Origin: an uncultured Prevotella sp.
GTDB lineage: Bacteria > Bacteroidota > Bacteroidia > Bacteroidales > Bacteroidaceae
DNA length: 12,580 nt
Direction: 5' to 3'
Assembly (NCBI GenBank): GCA_905373605.1
Contig: CAJPTO010000071.1
Coordinates: 1 to 12,580, forward strand
The stretch's first letter is position 1; the number at the start of each line of letters is the position of its first letter. The notes beneath the pieces were generated by a model. It worked only from the letters and a program-made list of their open reading frames with translations, did no database searches and was not told where the DNA came from. Position numbers and translations under genes: made by a program. Of this stretch, positions 6,870 to 12,580 are shown piece by piece.

Positions 6870-7527
6870 TAGCTTTATTAAATCAATGCCATCTAGCCAC
6901 TCTTTGGATAGTTCGCAAGACATTGAAGCCCAAAAGGTACTTGATTTTATCGATTCAAAGATAAGCAAGTTCCCCTCATTTTTTTTAAAGCACAGGGATT
7001 CGGATAAAGAGAATCGCATTACTGATTTTCTGATAGAATATTTAGAATGGACCAAGGATATAGATATGCCATTTAGGTTTGGAAAGAACCCAACTCAAAC
7101 AAAGTCCACTCGAGAAACAGATATTGGTGTTTATCCAAAGCGAAAGGACTTGTCACACCCAATCACAATTCTTGAATTTGAAGCAAAACGCTTGTCAACT
7201 ACCTCAAATTATAAAGAATATGTTTGTGGCGTACGAGGCGGTATTGAACGATTTAAGAAAAAACAACATGGAGAGCATCTTAACGTCTGTGGGATGTTTG
7301 GGTATGTCCAAGCATGCTCTTTGGAGCATTGGACAAAGAAAATAAATGATTTAATTGAGGAATTAGGCCGTAAAAACACAGATTCATCTATTGACTGGAC
7401 ATCCCCAGAGGAGAAATTACAACTTGTAACTAAAAGCAAGCCTGTTATTTCTAAGCAAAAATCAATAAATGTTAGGAAAGGGCATACAAAAATAGTATTA
7501 TTTCACTATTTCCTTGACCTTAAATGA
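6856..7527 (+). CDS. Putative PD-(D/E)XK restriction endonuclease
   Basis: This is a 223-residue soluble protein that I do not recognise as a named family, but it fits the nuclease partner of the methyltransferase. A PD-(D/E)XK-like layout is visible: Glu52 in KENRITDF, Asp89 in ETDIGVY, then ILEFEAKRL with Glu109-x-Lys111 twenty residues later. A conserved-looking GVRGGIERF segment follows, and IVLFHYFLD ends the protein. I chose ATG 6856, which overlaps the methyltransferase by 14 bp and is preceded by a weak AAGG. ATG 6841 would add five residues (MQGTE) and is also possible. Overlap and shared strand suggest translational coupling. The AT-rich composition matches the methyltransferase and differs from both flanks. 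It appears full length. The nuclease role is an inference from motif and position. Confidence 0.75.
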   Translation: MLRDNSFIKSMPSSHSLDSSQDIEAQKVLDFIDSKISKFPSFFLKHRDSDKENRITDFLIEYLEWTKDIDMPFRFGKNPTQTKSTRETDIGVYPKRKDLSHPITILEFEAKRLSTTSNYKEYVCGVRGGIERFKKKQHGEHLNVCGMFGYVQACSLEHWTKKINDLIEELGRKNTDSSIDWTSPEEKLQLVTKSKPVISKQKSINVRKGHTKIVLFHYFLDLK

Positions 7528-7587
7528 GTACGTTATATTAAGGCTGGTCGTAAAAAGAATCCGCGCAAAAGTAAATTATCATTTTTG

Positions 7588-7970
7588 CTTCGCTCAGGTT
7601 CGACACGTTATCGTCTAGCTGAATGCGCATGTTGTTGGTGGCACGCACCTCTTGATCCTTTGCTCCGACATACGAAACCACGAGCCAAGCACCCTGTGGA
7701 GCATCGATGGAGAAGTGCCCATCGAGATCGGTTACTGCTCCTGCGTGCCCGTTTTTCAATTTCACGGTAACGCCAATCAGCGGTTCGCCGTGGCTGTCTA
7801 CCACAGTTCCCGTAATTTTTTGTGTGGCTTGTTGTTCACTGTTTGCCGTTGGCGGCGTGCCAGGTGCAAACCGTTGGGTTGGCGACAGCCCACGCCGGGG
7901 CGCACCAGAGCGGCATCGTGGCAAGCAGAAGCCGGCCCACGAGCGGCGTAAAATAACTGTTGTCTTTCAT
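7588..7970 (-). pseudogene. Broken 5' end of a SusC/RagA receptor gene
   Basis: Intact SusC proteins are about 1000-residue TonB-dependent outer-membrane barrels that import glycans. Here only the start remains. ATG 7970 opens MKDNSYFTPLVGRLLLATMP followed by LWCAPAWA, a good signal peptide, but this frame stops at TGA 7836-7838 after 44 residues. The next domain is in another frame (about 7850-7588): ITGTVVDSHGEPLIGVTVKL, then GAVTDLDGHFSIDAPQGAWL and VSYVGAKDQEV, which is the CarboxypepD_reg-like N-terminal domain. It ends at NLSEA, exactly where the TonB-box/plug sequence should start, and runs into unrelated residues and a stop at 7538-7540. So there is both a frameshift (one extra base or two missing, somewhere in about 7838-7900) and a truncation near 7588. 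The rest of the gene is absent from the window. Confidence 0.88.
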
Positions 7971-8045
7971 CTCGTTTATCCTGTAAAGTTGATTGTTTTA
8001 GGCTTTTTATGTAGCATTGGCGCGAGATAACGCCGTTGGTTGCTG

Positions 8046-8053
8046 CAAATATA
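8046..8053 (-). promoter_or_regulatory. Bacteroidetes -7 box for the susC remnant
   Basis: On the minus strand TATATTTG fits TAnnTTTG. It lies 75 bp upstream of the susC-fragment ATG (7970). A TTG lies about 22 bp further upstream, a little further than usual. The promoter may still be active although the gene is broken. Confidence 0.5.
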
Positions 8054-8151
8054 CAACGTTTTTCAAAAATATCTACAACAAGATGAAAGAAAATTGCAGT
8101 CACCCGTAACAAAAAGCTCGCCTTGCTGCCATCAACTTGCCAGAAAATGCG

Positions 8152-8159
8152 TAACTTTG
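8152..8159 (+). promoter_or_regulatory. Bacteroidetes -7 box for the 5'-nucleotidase genes
   Basis: TAACTTTG followed by C is a close match to the Bacteroidetes -7 consensus. It implies a 5' leader of about 155 nt before the ATG at 8319. This leader is rich in CAACA-type sequence and shows no riboswitch-like structure that I recognise. Confidence 0.5.
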
Positions 8160-8318
8160 CCTTGCAATCTAGCCTTTTGCATGGTGCAAAAACGGCATGC
8201 CGAGGGGCGAAAGGGGGCAAAATTGCGCCGACAAACGCATGCAGACTGCCCACCTGCCCCCACAAAACATCAACAACAAACCGAAACAACATCATCAACA
8301 CCTTATATATATAGGCAA

Positions 8319-9083
8319 ATGAAAAAGGGAACAGCCATTATTTCACTTCTCATGACGATGCTTACGCTTTGCGGATGCGGTGCACGTTATGCGGTTACGG
8401 GCATTGAGCGTAGCCGAATATTGATAGACAAACGTTATGATGCGGCTCACGATGCCGAGTTGCAGGCCTTCATGGCCCCGTATAAGCAGCGGGTAGACAG
8501 TCTTGTGGCACCCGTTGTGGGGCAAGCGGGCTGCTACATGGCGGCCGGAAGGCCCGAGAGTCCATTGTCTAACCTGCTTACCGACATACTTGTTTGGGCT
8601 GCCCAACGCTTTAACGAGCATCCGCAGTTTGCCGTTTACAACATTGGCGGCATGCGCGCAGCCATTGCAGACGGTGACGTTACGCAAGGCGACATCATCA
8701 ACGTGGCACCTTTCGACAATAAAGTGTGTTTCGTTACGCTTACCGGCGAACAAACGCTTCGCCTCTTCCAACAAATTGCAAAACGCGGCGGAGAAGGCGT
8801 TAGTCACAGCGTAAGGTTGGTGATTGACAAGAACCGAAAGCTGCTTAAGGCCACCATCGACGGCAAAGACATCGACCCCAACGCGCAGTATCGCGTGGCT
8901 ACCATCGACTATGTGGTGCAGGGAAACGACGGAATGACGGCATTTAAGGAGGGAACTAACCTCGTTTCACCGCAAGAAGAGCAAAACAACATGCGCTATG
9001 TTATCATGGATTATTTTCGCGAACAGCACAAAGCGGGAAAAACGGTGTGCGGAAAACGCGAGGGAAGAATAACGATTGAATAG
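8319..9083 (+). CDS. 5'-nucleotidase C-terminal domain lipoprotein
   Basis: This is a 254-residue protein made only of the C-terminal, substrate-binding domain of 5'-nucleotidases (5_nucleotid_C). It should position the nucleotide for hydrolysis by the separate metallophosphatase encoded next. The start at 8319 gives MKKGTAIISLLMTMLTLCGC, a type II signal peptide with likely lipid-modified Cys20 (LCGC). A longer in-frame start at 8040 would cover promoter sequence. Family features are SPLSNLLTDI (81-90), NIGGMRA (108-114), DIINVAPFDN (125-134), LTGEQ and the nucleotide-stacking region DYVVQGNDGMTAF (197-209). The metal-binding N-terminal domain is absent by design, not by truncation: the two halves are adjacent genes. 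It is probably periplasmic and membrane-anchored. Confidence 0.92.
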   Translation: MKKGTAIISLLMTMLTLCGCGARYAVTGIERSRILIDKRYDAAHDAELQAFMAPYKQRVDSLVAPVVGQAGCYMAAGRPESPLSNLLTDILVWAAQRFNEHPQFAVYNIGGMRAAIADGDVTQGDIINVAPFDNKVCFVTLTGEQTLRLFQQIAKRGGEGVSHSVRLVIDKNRKLLKATIDGKDIDPNAQYRVATIDYVVQGNDGMTAFKEGTNLVSPQEEQNNMRYVIMDYFREQHKAGKTVCGKREGRITIE

Positions 9084-9255
9084 TTTTTTAGGCTGCGAGT
9101 TCACGAGTTTTTGTTGGCTGTATCGGCTGCAGTGACAAGCTAACGCGCGCTGCGTTATGCCTTAACACACTAACGGCCAAACGGATATGGCAACCCTAAA
9201 CTCAAAAAACGCAACAACAAAAAAAACTAAAAACCTCATAAACTCAACAACTCAA
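9084..9255 (+). other. Gap between nucleotidase genes with octamer-like repeats
   Basis: This 172-bp spacer has no gene. Its right end (9235-9258) holds three 8-bp units, CTCATAAA, CTCAACAA and CTCAAATG, the last containing the ATG of the next gene. Its left end (9097-9120) has a weaker run, GAGTTCAC, GAGTTTTT and GTTGGCTG. Both echo the octamer array at 2267-2362. No terminator is evident, so read-through from the upstream gene is plausible. Confidence 0.5.
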
Positions 9256-10092
9256 ATGAAGAAATACATATTAACAGCCATCATTTGCATGGCCTTCATC
9301 GCTGCACAAGCACAAAAGCAACTGGTGATATTGCACACCAACGACACACATAGCTGTATCATGCCGCTCAGCGAACACCTTGCCGACACGGCCATTGCCG
9401 GGCGTGGAGGGTTTCTTAGGCGTGTGGAGATGATTAAACAAGAACGTGAGAAGCATCCCGACTTGCTCTATTTCGACAGCGGAGACTTCTCGCAAGGGTC
9501 GCCCTACTACTCAATGTTCAAAGGCGATGTGGAGATTGAGCTGATGAACCGCATGGGGTGCGATGCCAGTACGGTGGGAAACCACGAGTTCGACTTCGGA
9601 ATGGAGAACACGGCGCGCATCTTTAAGAAGGCTAAGTTCCCCATTCTCTGTGCCAACTACGACTTTACCGGCACACCGCTCGAAGGAATTGTGAAGCCTT
9701 ACACCATTATTCGCCGCAACGGCGTGAAGATTGGCGTCTTCGGCATCGACCCAAAGCTTGAAGGACTGGTGCTTACCAAGATGTATAAGACGGTTAAGTA
9801 TCTCGACCCGGCCGAAACAGCACTCAAAACAGCCACCATGCTGAAGAAAGAGCTGAAATGCGATGTGGTGATTTGCATCTCACACTTGGGTTGGGGAAGC
9901 GGTGGCGACGACGATCAGCGCATGATTGCCGGCTCACGCAACATTGACTTGGTGCTTGGTGGACATTCGCACACGTTCTTCGAACAGCTTCGCTATGCCA
10001 ACAACATCGACGGGGTGCCTGTTCCTGTAGACCAAAACGGCAAAAACGCCATCTATGTGGGAAAAATCGTGCTCAATGTGGGGAAAAAGTAG
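9256..10092 (+). CDS. 5'-nucleotidase metallophosphatase subunit
   Basis: This is a 278-residue exported calcineurin-like phosphoesterase equal to the N-terminal catalytic domain of 5'-nucleotidase/UshA. It should hydrolyse nucleoside monophosphates, or related phosphate esters, in the periplasm with two metal ions. The ATG at 9256 gives the signal peptide MKKYILTAIICMAFIAAQA; an upstream in-frame ATG at 9187 would add a lysine/asparagine-rich tail encoded by repeat DNA. Metal ligands are Asp30 and His32 in HTNDTHS, Asp77 in DSGDFSQGS, Asn109-His110 in GNHEFDFG, His210 in SHLGWG, and His237/His239 in GGHSHTF. The protein ends where the C-terminal domain would begin; that domain is the preceding gene. 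The order (C-domain gene first) is reversed compared with the fused protein. Confidence 0.93.
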   Translation: MKKYILTAIICMAFIAAQAQKQLVILHTNDTHSCIMPLSEHLADTAIAGRGGFLRRVEMIKQEREKHPDLLYFDSGDFSQGSPYYSMFKGDVEIELMNRMGCDASTVGNHEFDFGMENTARIFKKAKFPILCANYDFTGTPLEGIVKPYTIIRRNGVKIGVFGIDPKLEGLVLTKMYKTVKYLDPAETALKTATMLKKELKCDVVICISHLGWGSGGDDDQRMIAGSRNIDLVLGGHSHTFFEQLRYANNIDGVPVPVDQNGKNAIYVGKIVLNVGKK

Positions 10093-10108
10093 GGGCTACC
10101 CTTGCCCC
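10092..10108 (+). other. Small GC hairpin at the stop of the metallophosphatase
   Basis: GGGGC (10092-10096) and GCCCC (10104-10108) form a 5-bp stem with a 7-nt loop starting at the last base of the TAG stop. No T-tract follows, so it is not called a terminator. It may protect or attenuate the transcript. Confidence 0.3.
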
Positions 10109-10119
10109 ACCCCAACACA

Positions 10120-10144
10120 ATAAACGCCCACACTTTGCGTTTAT
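10120..10144 (+). promoter_or_regulatory. 8-bp hairpin before porT
   Basis: ATAAACGC (10120-10127) and GCGTTTAT (10137-10144) form a perfect stem with a 9-nt loop. It ends 9 bp before the porT ATG. A hairpin so close to the start could affect ribosome access. The loop holds ACACTTTG, a near match to the -7 promoter box, so the symmetry may also be incidental to a promoter. Confidence 0.4.
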
Positions 10145-10153
10145 ACCTAATGT

Positions 10154-10900
10154 ATGAAGCAGCTAACACTCCTTATTATATATATGTGCCTAATGCCTTT
10201 TGCAGCCACAGCCCAACAAAGGCGCGTGGAAAACAGGCCTTATACCGACCTTCGCCCCTTTCATTTCGGCGTGGTTGTGGGTGCGCATGTGCAAGATGTG
10301 GAACTGTTTAATGCTGGTCCGCAAACCCTTACATTAGACAACGGGCAGGTGATTGACACCAACATCGCCGCCGAACAAGACCGCTACGACATGGGATTTG
10401 TGGTGGGCGTTACGGGCGAATTGCGCCTTAACCGCCATTTCCAACTGCGCATGGTGCCTGCCATGTACTTCGGAAACAGGCACCTTGTGTTCAGAAACCT
10501 TGGACAAACAGATGCCGACGGCCGACCCATAGAGCAGCGGCAAGACATGAAAACGGCTTACATCTCTTCGGCTTTCAACATCATCTTCGCTGCTCCGCGC
10601 TTCAACAACCATCGCCCGTACCTTGTTGCGGGCATCAATCCCATGATTAACCTCAGCGGAAGCGAAACAGACATCGTGCGATTTAAACGCCACGACGTGT
10701 TTGCAGAGGTGGGCATAGGTTGCGATTTCTATCTGCCTTACTTCAAACTTCGGCCCGAACTGAAATTCATGTTCAGCCTCATCGACTGCCTAGACACAAA
10801 GCATCCCGACCGCCTTCGCGACAAAAACCTCGTGCCTTACGCCCGTTCCACTTCGCGCGCAGCAAGCAAGATGATTGCATTGTCGTTTTACTTTGAGTGA
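10154..10900 (+). CDS. porT: PorT-family outer-membrane protein
   Basis: This is a 248-residue exported protein resembling PorT/SprT, an outer-membrane beta-barrel linked to the type IX secretion system that exports gingipain-like and gliding proteins in Bacteroidetes. The signal peptide is MKQLTLLIIYMCLMPFAATA. The mature start contains the characteristic RRVENRPYTDLRPFHFGVVV, followed by GAHVQDVEL. Alternating beta-strand segments follow (GELRLNRHFQLRMVPAMYF, HRPYLVAGINP, GIGCDFYLPYFKLRPELKF), and the protein ends with an aromatic C-terminus (ALSFYFE), as expected for a barrel. The length is typical of the family. It starts 61 bp after the metallophosphatase on the same strand and may share its transcript. 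The alternative is a general PorT-like barrel of unknown role; no other secretion gene lies in the window. Confidence 0.8.
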   Translation: MKQLTLLIIYMCLMPFAATAQQRRVENRPYTDLRPFHFGVVVGAHVQDVELFNAGPQTLTLDNGQVIDTNIAAEQDRYDMGFVVGVTGELRLNRHFQLRMVPAMYFGNRHLVFRNLGQTDADGRPIEQRQDMKTAYISSAFNIIFAAPRFNNHRPYLVAGINPMINLSGSETDIVRFKRHDVFAEVGIGCDFYLPYFKLRPELKFMFSLIDCLDTKHPDRLRDKNLVPYARSTSRAASKMIALSFYFE

Positions 10901-10903
10901 AAA

Positions 10904-10940
10904 GCCTCTCCCCAACCCGTTCTCCAAAGTGAGAGAGGAG
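10904..10940. repeat. CCTCTCCCC/GAGAGG intergenic element
   Basis: CCTCTC (10905-10910) pairs with GAGAGG (10933-10938) around the sequence CCCAACCCGTTCTCC. It begins four bases after the porT stop. I recall similar CCTCTCCCCAACCCCTCTCC-type elements as common dispersed repeats in Bacteroidetes intergenic regions. This copy looks decayed. It has no T-tract and is a weak terminator candidate at best. Confidence 0.45.
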
Positions 10941-11162
10941 CGATATGCCTGCTAACAAAAACGACATGTCCTTATGTTCTTCTGTCAAAACAACCTGTAT
11001 TTATGCCAAAAACACGGGCAGAGCAAAAAAAACAATCATTATTTTTAGGTATGTAACGAAACTTTTACTAACTTTGCATCATCAAAAGTTAGTACTACGC
11101 ACAACAAATGCGCAACTACTGAAAGAACATATTATACAAAAACATTAAAATAGAATTTTATT
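10941..11162 (+). other. Gap between porT and ferredoxin
   Basis: No convincing gene is visible here. A plus-strand frame from 10945 has composition unlike the neighbouring genes and crosses the ferredoxin promoter. The only clear signal is the TAACTTTG box at 11069-11076. Confidence 0.5.
11069..11076 (+). promoter_or_regulatory. Bacteroidetes -7 box for the ferredoxin gene
   Basis: TAACTTTG followed by C is a close match to TAnnTTTG. A T-rich TTTTTAG about 20 bp upstream may serve as the -33 element. The leader would be about 80 nt and AT-rich next to the ATG at 11163. Confidence 0.6.
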
Positions 11163-11330
11163 ATGGCTTACGTAATTGGTAACGATTGTATCGCTTGTGG
11201 CACATGTTTGCCCGAGTGCCCCGTAGAAGCAATATCCGAGGGCGAGATTTATAAGATTGACGCAGACGCATGCACCGAATGCGGAACGTGCGCTAGTGTT
11301 TGTCCCAGCGAAGCTATCAGCTTGCCATAA
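11163..11330 (+). CDS. Small 2[4Fe-4S] ferredoxin
   Basis: This is a 55-residue bacterial-type ferredoxin, a soluble cytoplasmic electron carrier for anaerobic redox enzymes such as pyruvate:ferredoxin oxidoreductase. The two cluster motifs are complete: Cys9-x2-Cys12-x2-Cys15-x3-Cys19-Pro (CIACGTCLPECP) and Cys37-x2-Cys40-x2-Cys43-x3-Cys47-Pro (CTECGTCASVCP). They are related by the pseudo-twofold symmetry of this family. ATG 11163 is the natural start (MAYVIGNDC). It is a single-gene unit with its own promoter box and a strong terminator 65 bp downstream. Its presence fits a strict or near-strict anaerobe. Confidence 0.97.
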   Translation: MAYVIGNDCIACGTCLPECPVEAISEGEIYKIDADACTECGTCASVCPSEAISLP

Positions 11331-11394
11331 GGGAAAACAAATTAAGAATTAAGGTTGGTTCTAAAAAAAATATTAGGCCATCCTGAACAAAATT

Positions 11395-11428
11395 AGGCCG
11401 ACCAGATGCTTTTCTGGTCGGCCTTTTT
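11395..11428 (+). terminator. Rho-independent terminator after ferredoxin
   Basis: AGGCCGACCAGA (11395-11406) and TCTGGTCGGCCT (11413-11424) form a perfect 12-bp stem with loop TGCTTT, followed by TTTTT. It ends the ferredoxin transcript. Read on the minus strand the stem is followed by TAATTTTG, so it may also stop transcription from the converging TlpA gene. Confidence 0.93.
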
Positions 11429-11445
11429 GTTGGGCTGGCTGGATT

Positions 11446-11630
11446 TTGTCGGACATTGTCGGACAATTCAGGCTGGGCAGACCTATCGGATATTGTCAGA
11501 CTAGCTGGATTGGCCAGAACTGTCGGATATTATCAGAATAATCTGATTGGTCAGATCTGTCGGATATTGTCAGAATAGCCTGATTGATCAGTTCTATCAG
11601 ACTTGGTCGGATTTGCTAGAACTGATCGGA
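11446..11630. repeat. 37-bp degenerate tandem repeat array
   Basis: Units begin at 11446, 11483, 11520, 11557 and (diverged) 11594, with no insertions between the first four. Units 3 and 4 agree at 32 of 37 positions and units 2 and 4 at 29 of 37 by hand count. The unit is built from related pieces: TGTCGGATA, TTGTCAGAAT, CCTGATTG and GTCAGA. Units 2-4 contain a short inverted repeat: CTGG/CCAG, then ATCTGA/TCAGAT with loop TTGG, then CTGA/TCAG. CTGGTCGG in the adjacent terminator stem resembles the repeat. The array sits between converging genes and has no coding sense. Confidence 0.85.
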
Positions 11631-11679
11631 TTTTGGCCAACTTTACCCGAAAATCTCCAGAAATCGCAGATTATCTACC

Positions 11680-12252
11680 TTATTTCAGCAATTCGGCAAG
11701 CCTGTTATGCAGTTCTTCGCCGCGCAAGTCGTTGCCAACAATTTCGCCTTTCTGGTTGATAAGCAAGCAAGCAGGTATGCCTTGCACATGATAAAGGCGA
11801 GCAGCCGAGCACTCCCAACCCTTAAGGTCGCTAAGTTGAAGCCACGTCATGCCCATCTCTTTCACGGCATCCGCCCAATCTTCTTTCCGTTCGTCGAGCG
11901 AAACACCCACAATTTCGAGGCCTTTGCCATGAAATTTCTTATAGGCTTCCACCACATTGGGCATCTCACCGCGGCACGGACCGCACCATGAGGCCCAAAA
12001 GTCGATCATCGTAATCTTGTTTTTCGCCACCACTTCCGAAAGTTTCACCATCTTGCCGTCGAGCGAAGGCAGCGAAAAGTCGGCATATTGCGGTGCGTTG
12101 GTATTGTCTTCATGGCCATTGGCCGCGGCATTAGCCGAGTCGGCTGTCTGTGTAGTGGCCGCAGCTTGGTTGTTGTTTGCTTTCTTACATGTACACGATG
12201 CAAAGGTAAAGGCCAATGCCAATGCCAATGCAGGGAGGATTGTTTTCTTCAT
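11680..12252 (-). CDS. TlpA-like thioredoxin lipoprotein
   Basis: This is a 190-residue lipoprotein of the TlpA/ResA thiol-disulfide oxidoreductase family, reducing disulfides in periplasmic proteins (for example in cytochrome or secreted-protein maturation). It opens with MKKTILPALALALAFTFASC; the lipobox FASC makes Cys20 the acylation site. Residues 22-55 form a low-complexity Ala/Asn/Thr linker. The thioredoxin fold runs from about 56 to 190, with FWASWCGPC (active Cys90 and Cys93), the VGVSLDE segment, and the cis-proline Pro160 in QGIPACLLI. An extra Cys148 occurs in GWECSA. No TAnnTTTG box lies directly upstream, so it may be transcribed with the minus-strand gene to its right. It converges on the ferredoxin. 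Confidence 0.93.
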   Translation of the reverse strand: MKKTILPALALALAFTFASCTCKKANNNQAAATTQTADSANAAANGHEDNTNAPQYADFSLPSLDGKMVKLSEVVAKNKITMIDFWASWCGPCRGEMPNVVEAYKKFHGKGLEIVGVSLDERKEDWADAVKEMGMTWLQLSDLKGWECSAARLYHVQGIPACLLINQKGEIVGNDLRGEELHNRLAELLK

Positions 12253-12390
12253 ATAGTTGTTTTGAATGTTAATGTGGGCACCTTACGTCGTATGCGCCCA
12301 AGCAGAGCGCGCCATAAGATGCCCACAGCGTTTATAAATAATGCCAAAGACGAGCCACGCCCAATGGTTTGTGGCCAAACGCCCTGCACA
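12253..12390 (-). other. Gap upstream of the TlpA-like gene
   Basis: This 138-bp spacer separates two minus-strand genes. TGTGGGCA (12273-12280) and TGCCCACA (12320-12327) are perfect 8-bp inverted arms 39 bp apart. No TAnnTTTG box or T-tract terminator was found on the minus strand. Confidence 0.4.
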
Positions 12391-12580
12391 TCACTTCACG
12401 TTTTCGGTCTTGACGCTTTCTATCGTCCCCGTAACCGGACTAAGAACCATCTGTGTAAGTTGCTTTTTGCCGAACAACTCGCCGCTAAGGGGTTCGGTCT
12501 TGCCAAACTGAGCCATGTAAAGCTCGATGGCAGCGCGCAAGTTTCCTTCTTGTGCCACCGATATTTTCACCTTACCGGGC
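12391..12580 (-). CDS. Unrecognised protein, C-terminal 62 residues
   Basis: Only the end of this gene is inside the window; its start lies beyond the right edge. The visible part includes PGKVKISVAQEGNLRAAIEL, YMAQFGKTEPLSGELFGKK, QLTQMVLSPVTGTIESVKTE and NVK, then TGA at 12391-12393. It has no cysteine, membrane segment or motif that I can assign. Codon use and GC content fit the flanking chromosome, and the frame is open to the edge, so it is probably a real gene. It precedes the TlpA-like gene on the same strand by 138 bp and may be co-transcribed with it. Confidence 0.65.
   Translation of the reverse strand, partial: PGKVKISVAQEGNLRAAIELYMAQFGKTEPLSGELFGKKQLTQMVLSPVTGTIESVKTENVK

Noticed and set aside
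4608..7527. BREX, DISARM or type I restriction system
   Set aside because: There is no HsdR/HsdS, ATPase, phosphatase or helicase gene nearby; only a methyltransferase and one small nuclease-like protein are present.
7798..8301. 167-codon minus-strand frame over the susC stub and promoter region
   Set aside because: It is a third frame through the signal-peptide region, crosses both promoter boxes and has no recognisable domain.
8040..8318. N-terminal extension of the 5'-nucleotidase C-domain gene
   Set aside because: The extra 93 residues would cover the divergent promoter boxes and bury the type II signal peptide; ATG 8319 is far better.
10945..11148. 67-codon plus-strand ORF before the ferredoxin
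   Set aside because: It has low-complexity, atypical composition, overlaps the ferredoxin promoter box and has no family resemblance.
11446..11630. Possible CRISPR array (repeat period 37 bp)
   Set aside because: The units abut each other with no unique spacers, the copies are degenerate, and no cas gene is nearby.
11547..11791. Plus-strand ORFs over the 37-bp repeats
   Set aside because: They translate repeat DNA and run into the TlpA gene on the opposite strand.

Overview
The window reads as chromosomal DNA of a member of the Bacteroidales, most likely a Prevotella-like organism. The grounds are a moderate GC content outside a central AT-rich block, TAnnTTTG promoter boxes, GH97 and tandem-GH43 glycosidases, the 5' end of a SusC/RagA receptor gene, a PorT-family protein, and a 5'-nucleotidase split into two genes. 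The genus is inferred, not shown. No tRNA, rRNA, transposase or CRISPR array was seen.

Layout. (1) At 128-4400, on the minus strand, GH97 is followed by a two-module GH43 protein. Both are exported and probably co-transcribed; a 12-unit array of an 8-bp repeat lies between them. (2) At 4401-4607 is a divergent intergenic region with a GH97 promoter box, a perfect 12-bp inverted repeat and one copy of a 17-bp direct repeat. (3) At 4608-7527, on the plus strand, is an AT-rich restriction-modification-like pair: an N6-adenine DNA methyltransferase that appears to lack its N-terminus, then an overlapping PD-(D/E)XK protein. (4) At 7588-7970, on the minus strand, is the broken 5' end of a susC-type gene, frameshifted after its signal peptide and cut off just after the N-terminal domain. 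(5) At 8319-10900, on the plus strand, are the 5'-nucleotidase C-terminal-domain lipoprotein, the 5'-nucleotidase metallophosphatase, and PorT. (6) At 11163-11330 is a 55-residue 2[4Fe-4S] ferredoxin with a clear promoter box and a strong terminator. (7) At 11446-11630 is an intergenic array of a 37-bp degenerate tandem repeat. (8) At 11680-12252, on the minus strand, is a TlpA-like thioredoxin lipoprotein. (9) At 12391-12580 is the C-terminus of an unrecognised minus-strand protein that enters from the right edge.

How it fits together. The susC stub, GH97 and GH43 all lie on the minus strand in the usual order of a polysaccharide utilization locus, but the receptor body and any susD partner are absent. 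The AT-rich methyltransferase/nuclease pair occupies that place. The simplest reading is that a horizontally acquired restriction-modification module replaced the transport genes, leaving a decayed glycan-use locus whose glycosidases may still be expressed from their own promoter. The most unusual signals are the 17-bp direct repeats at both ends of the methyltransferase gene, the octamer arrays next to start codons, the nested inverted repeat at 4483-4530 and the 37-bp array.
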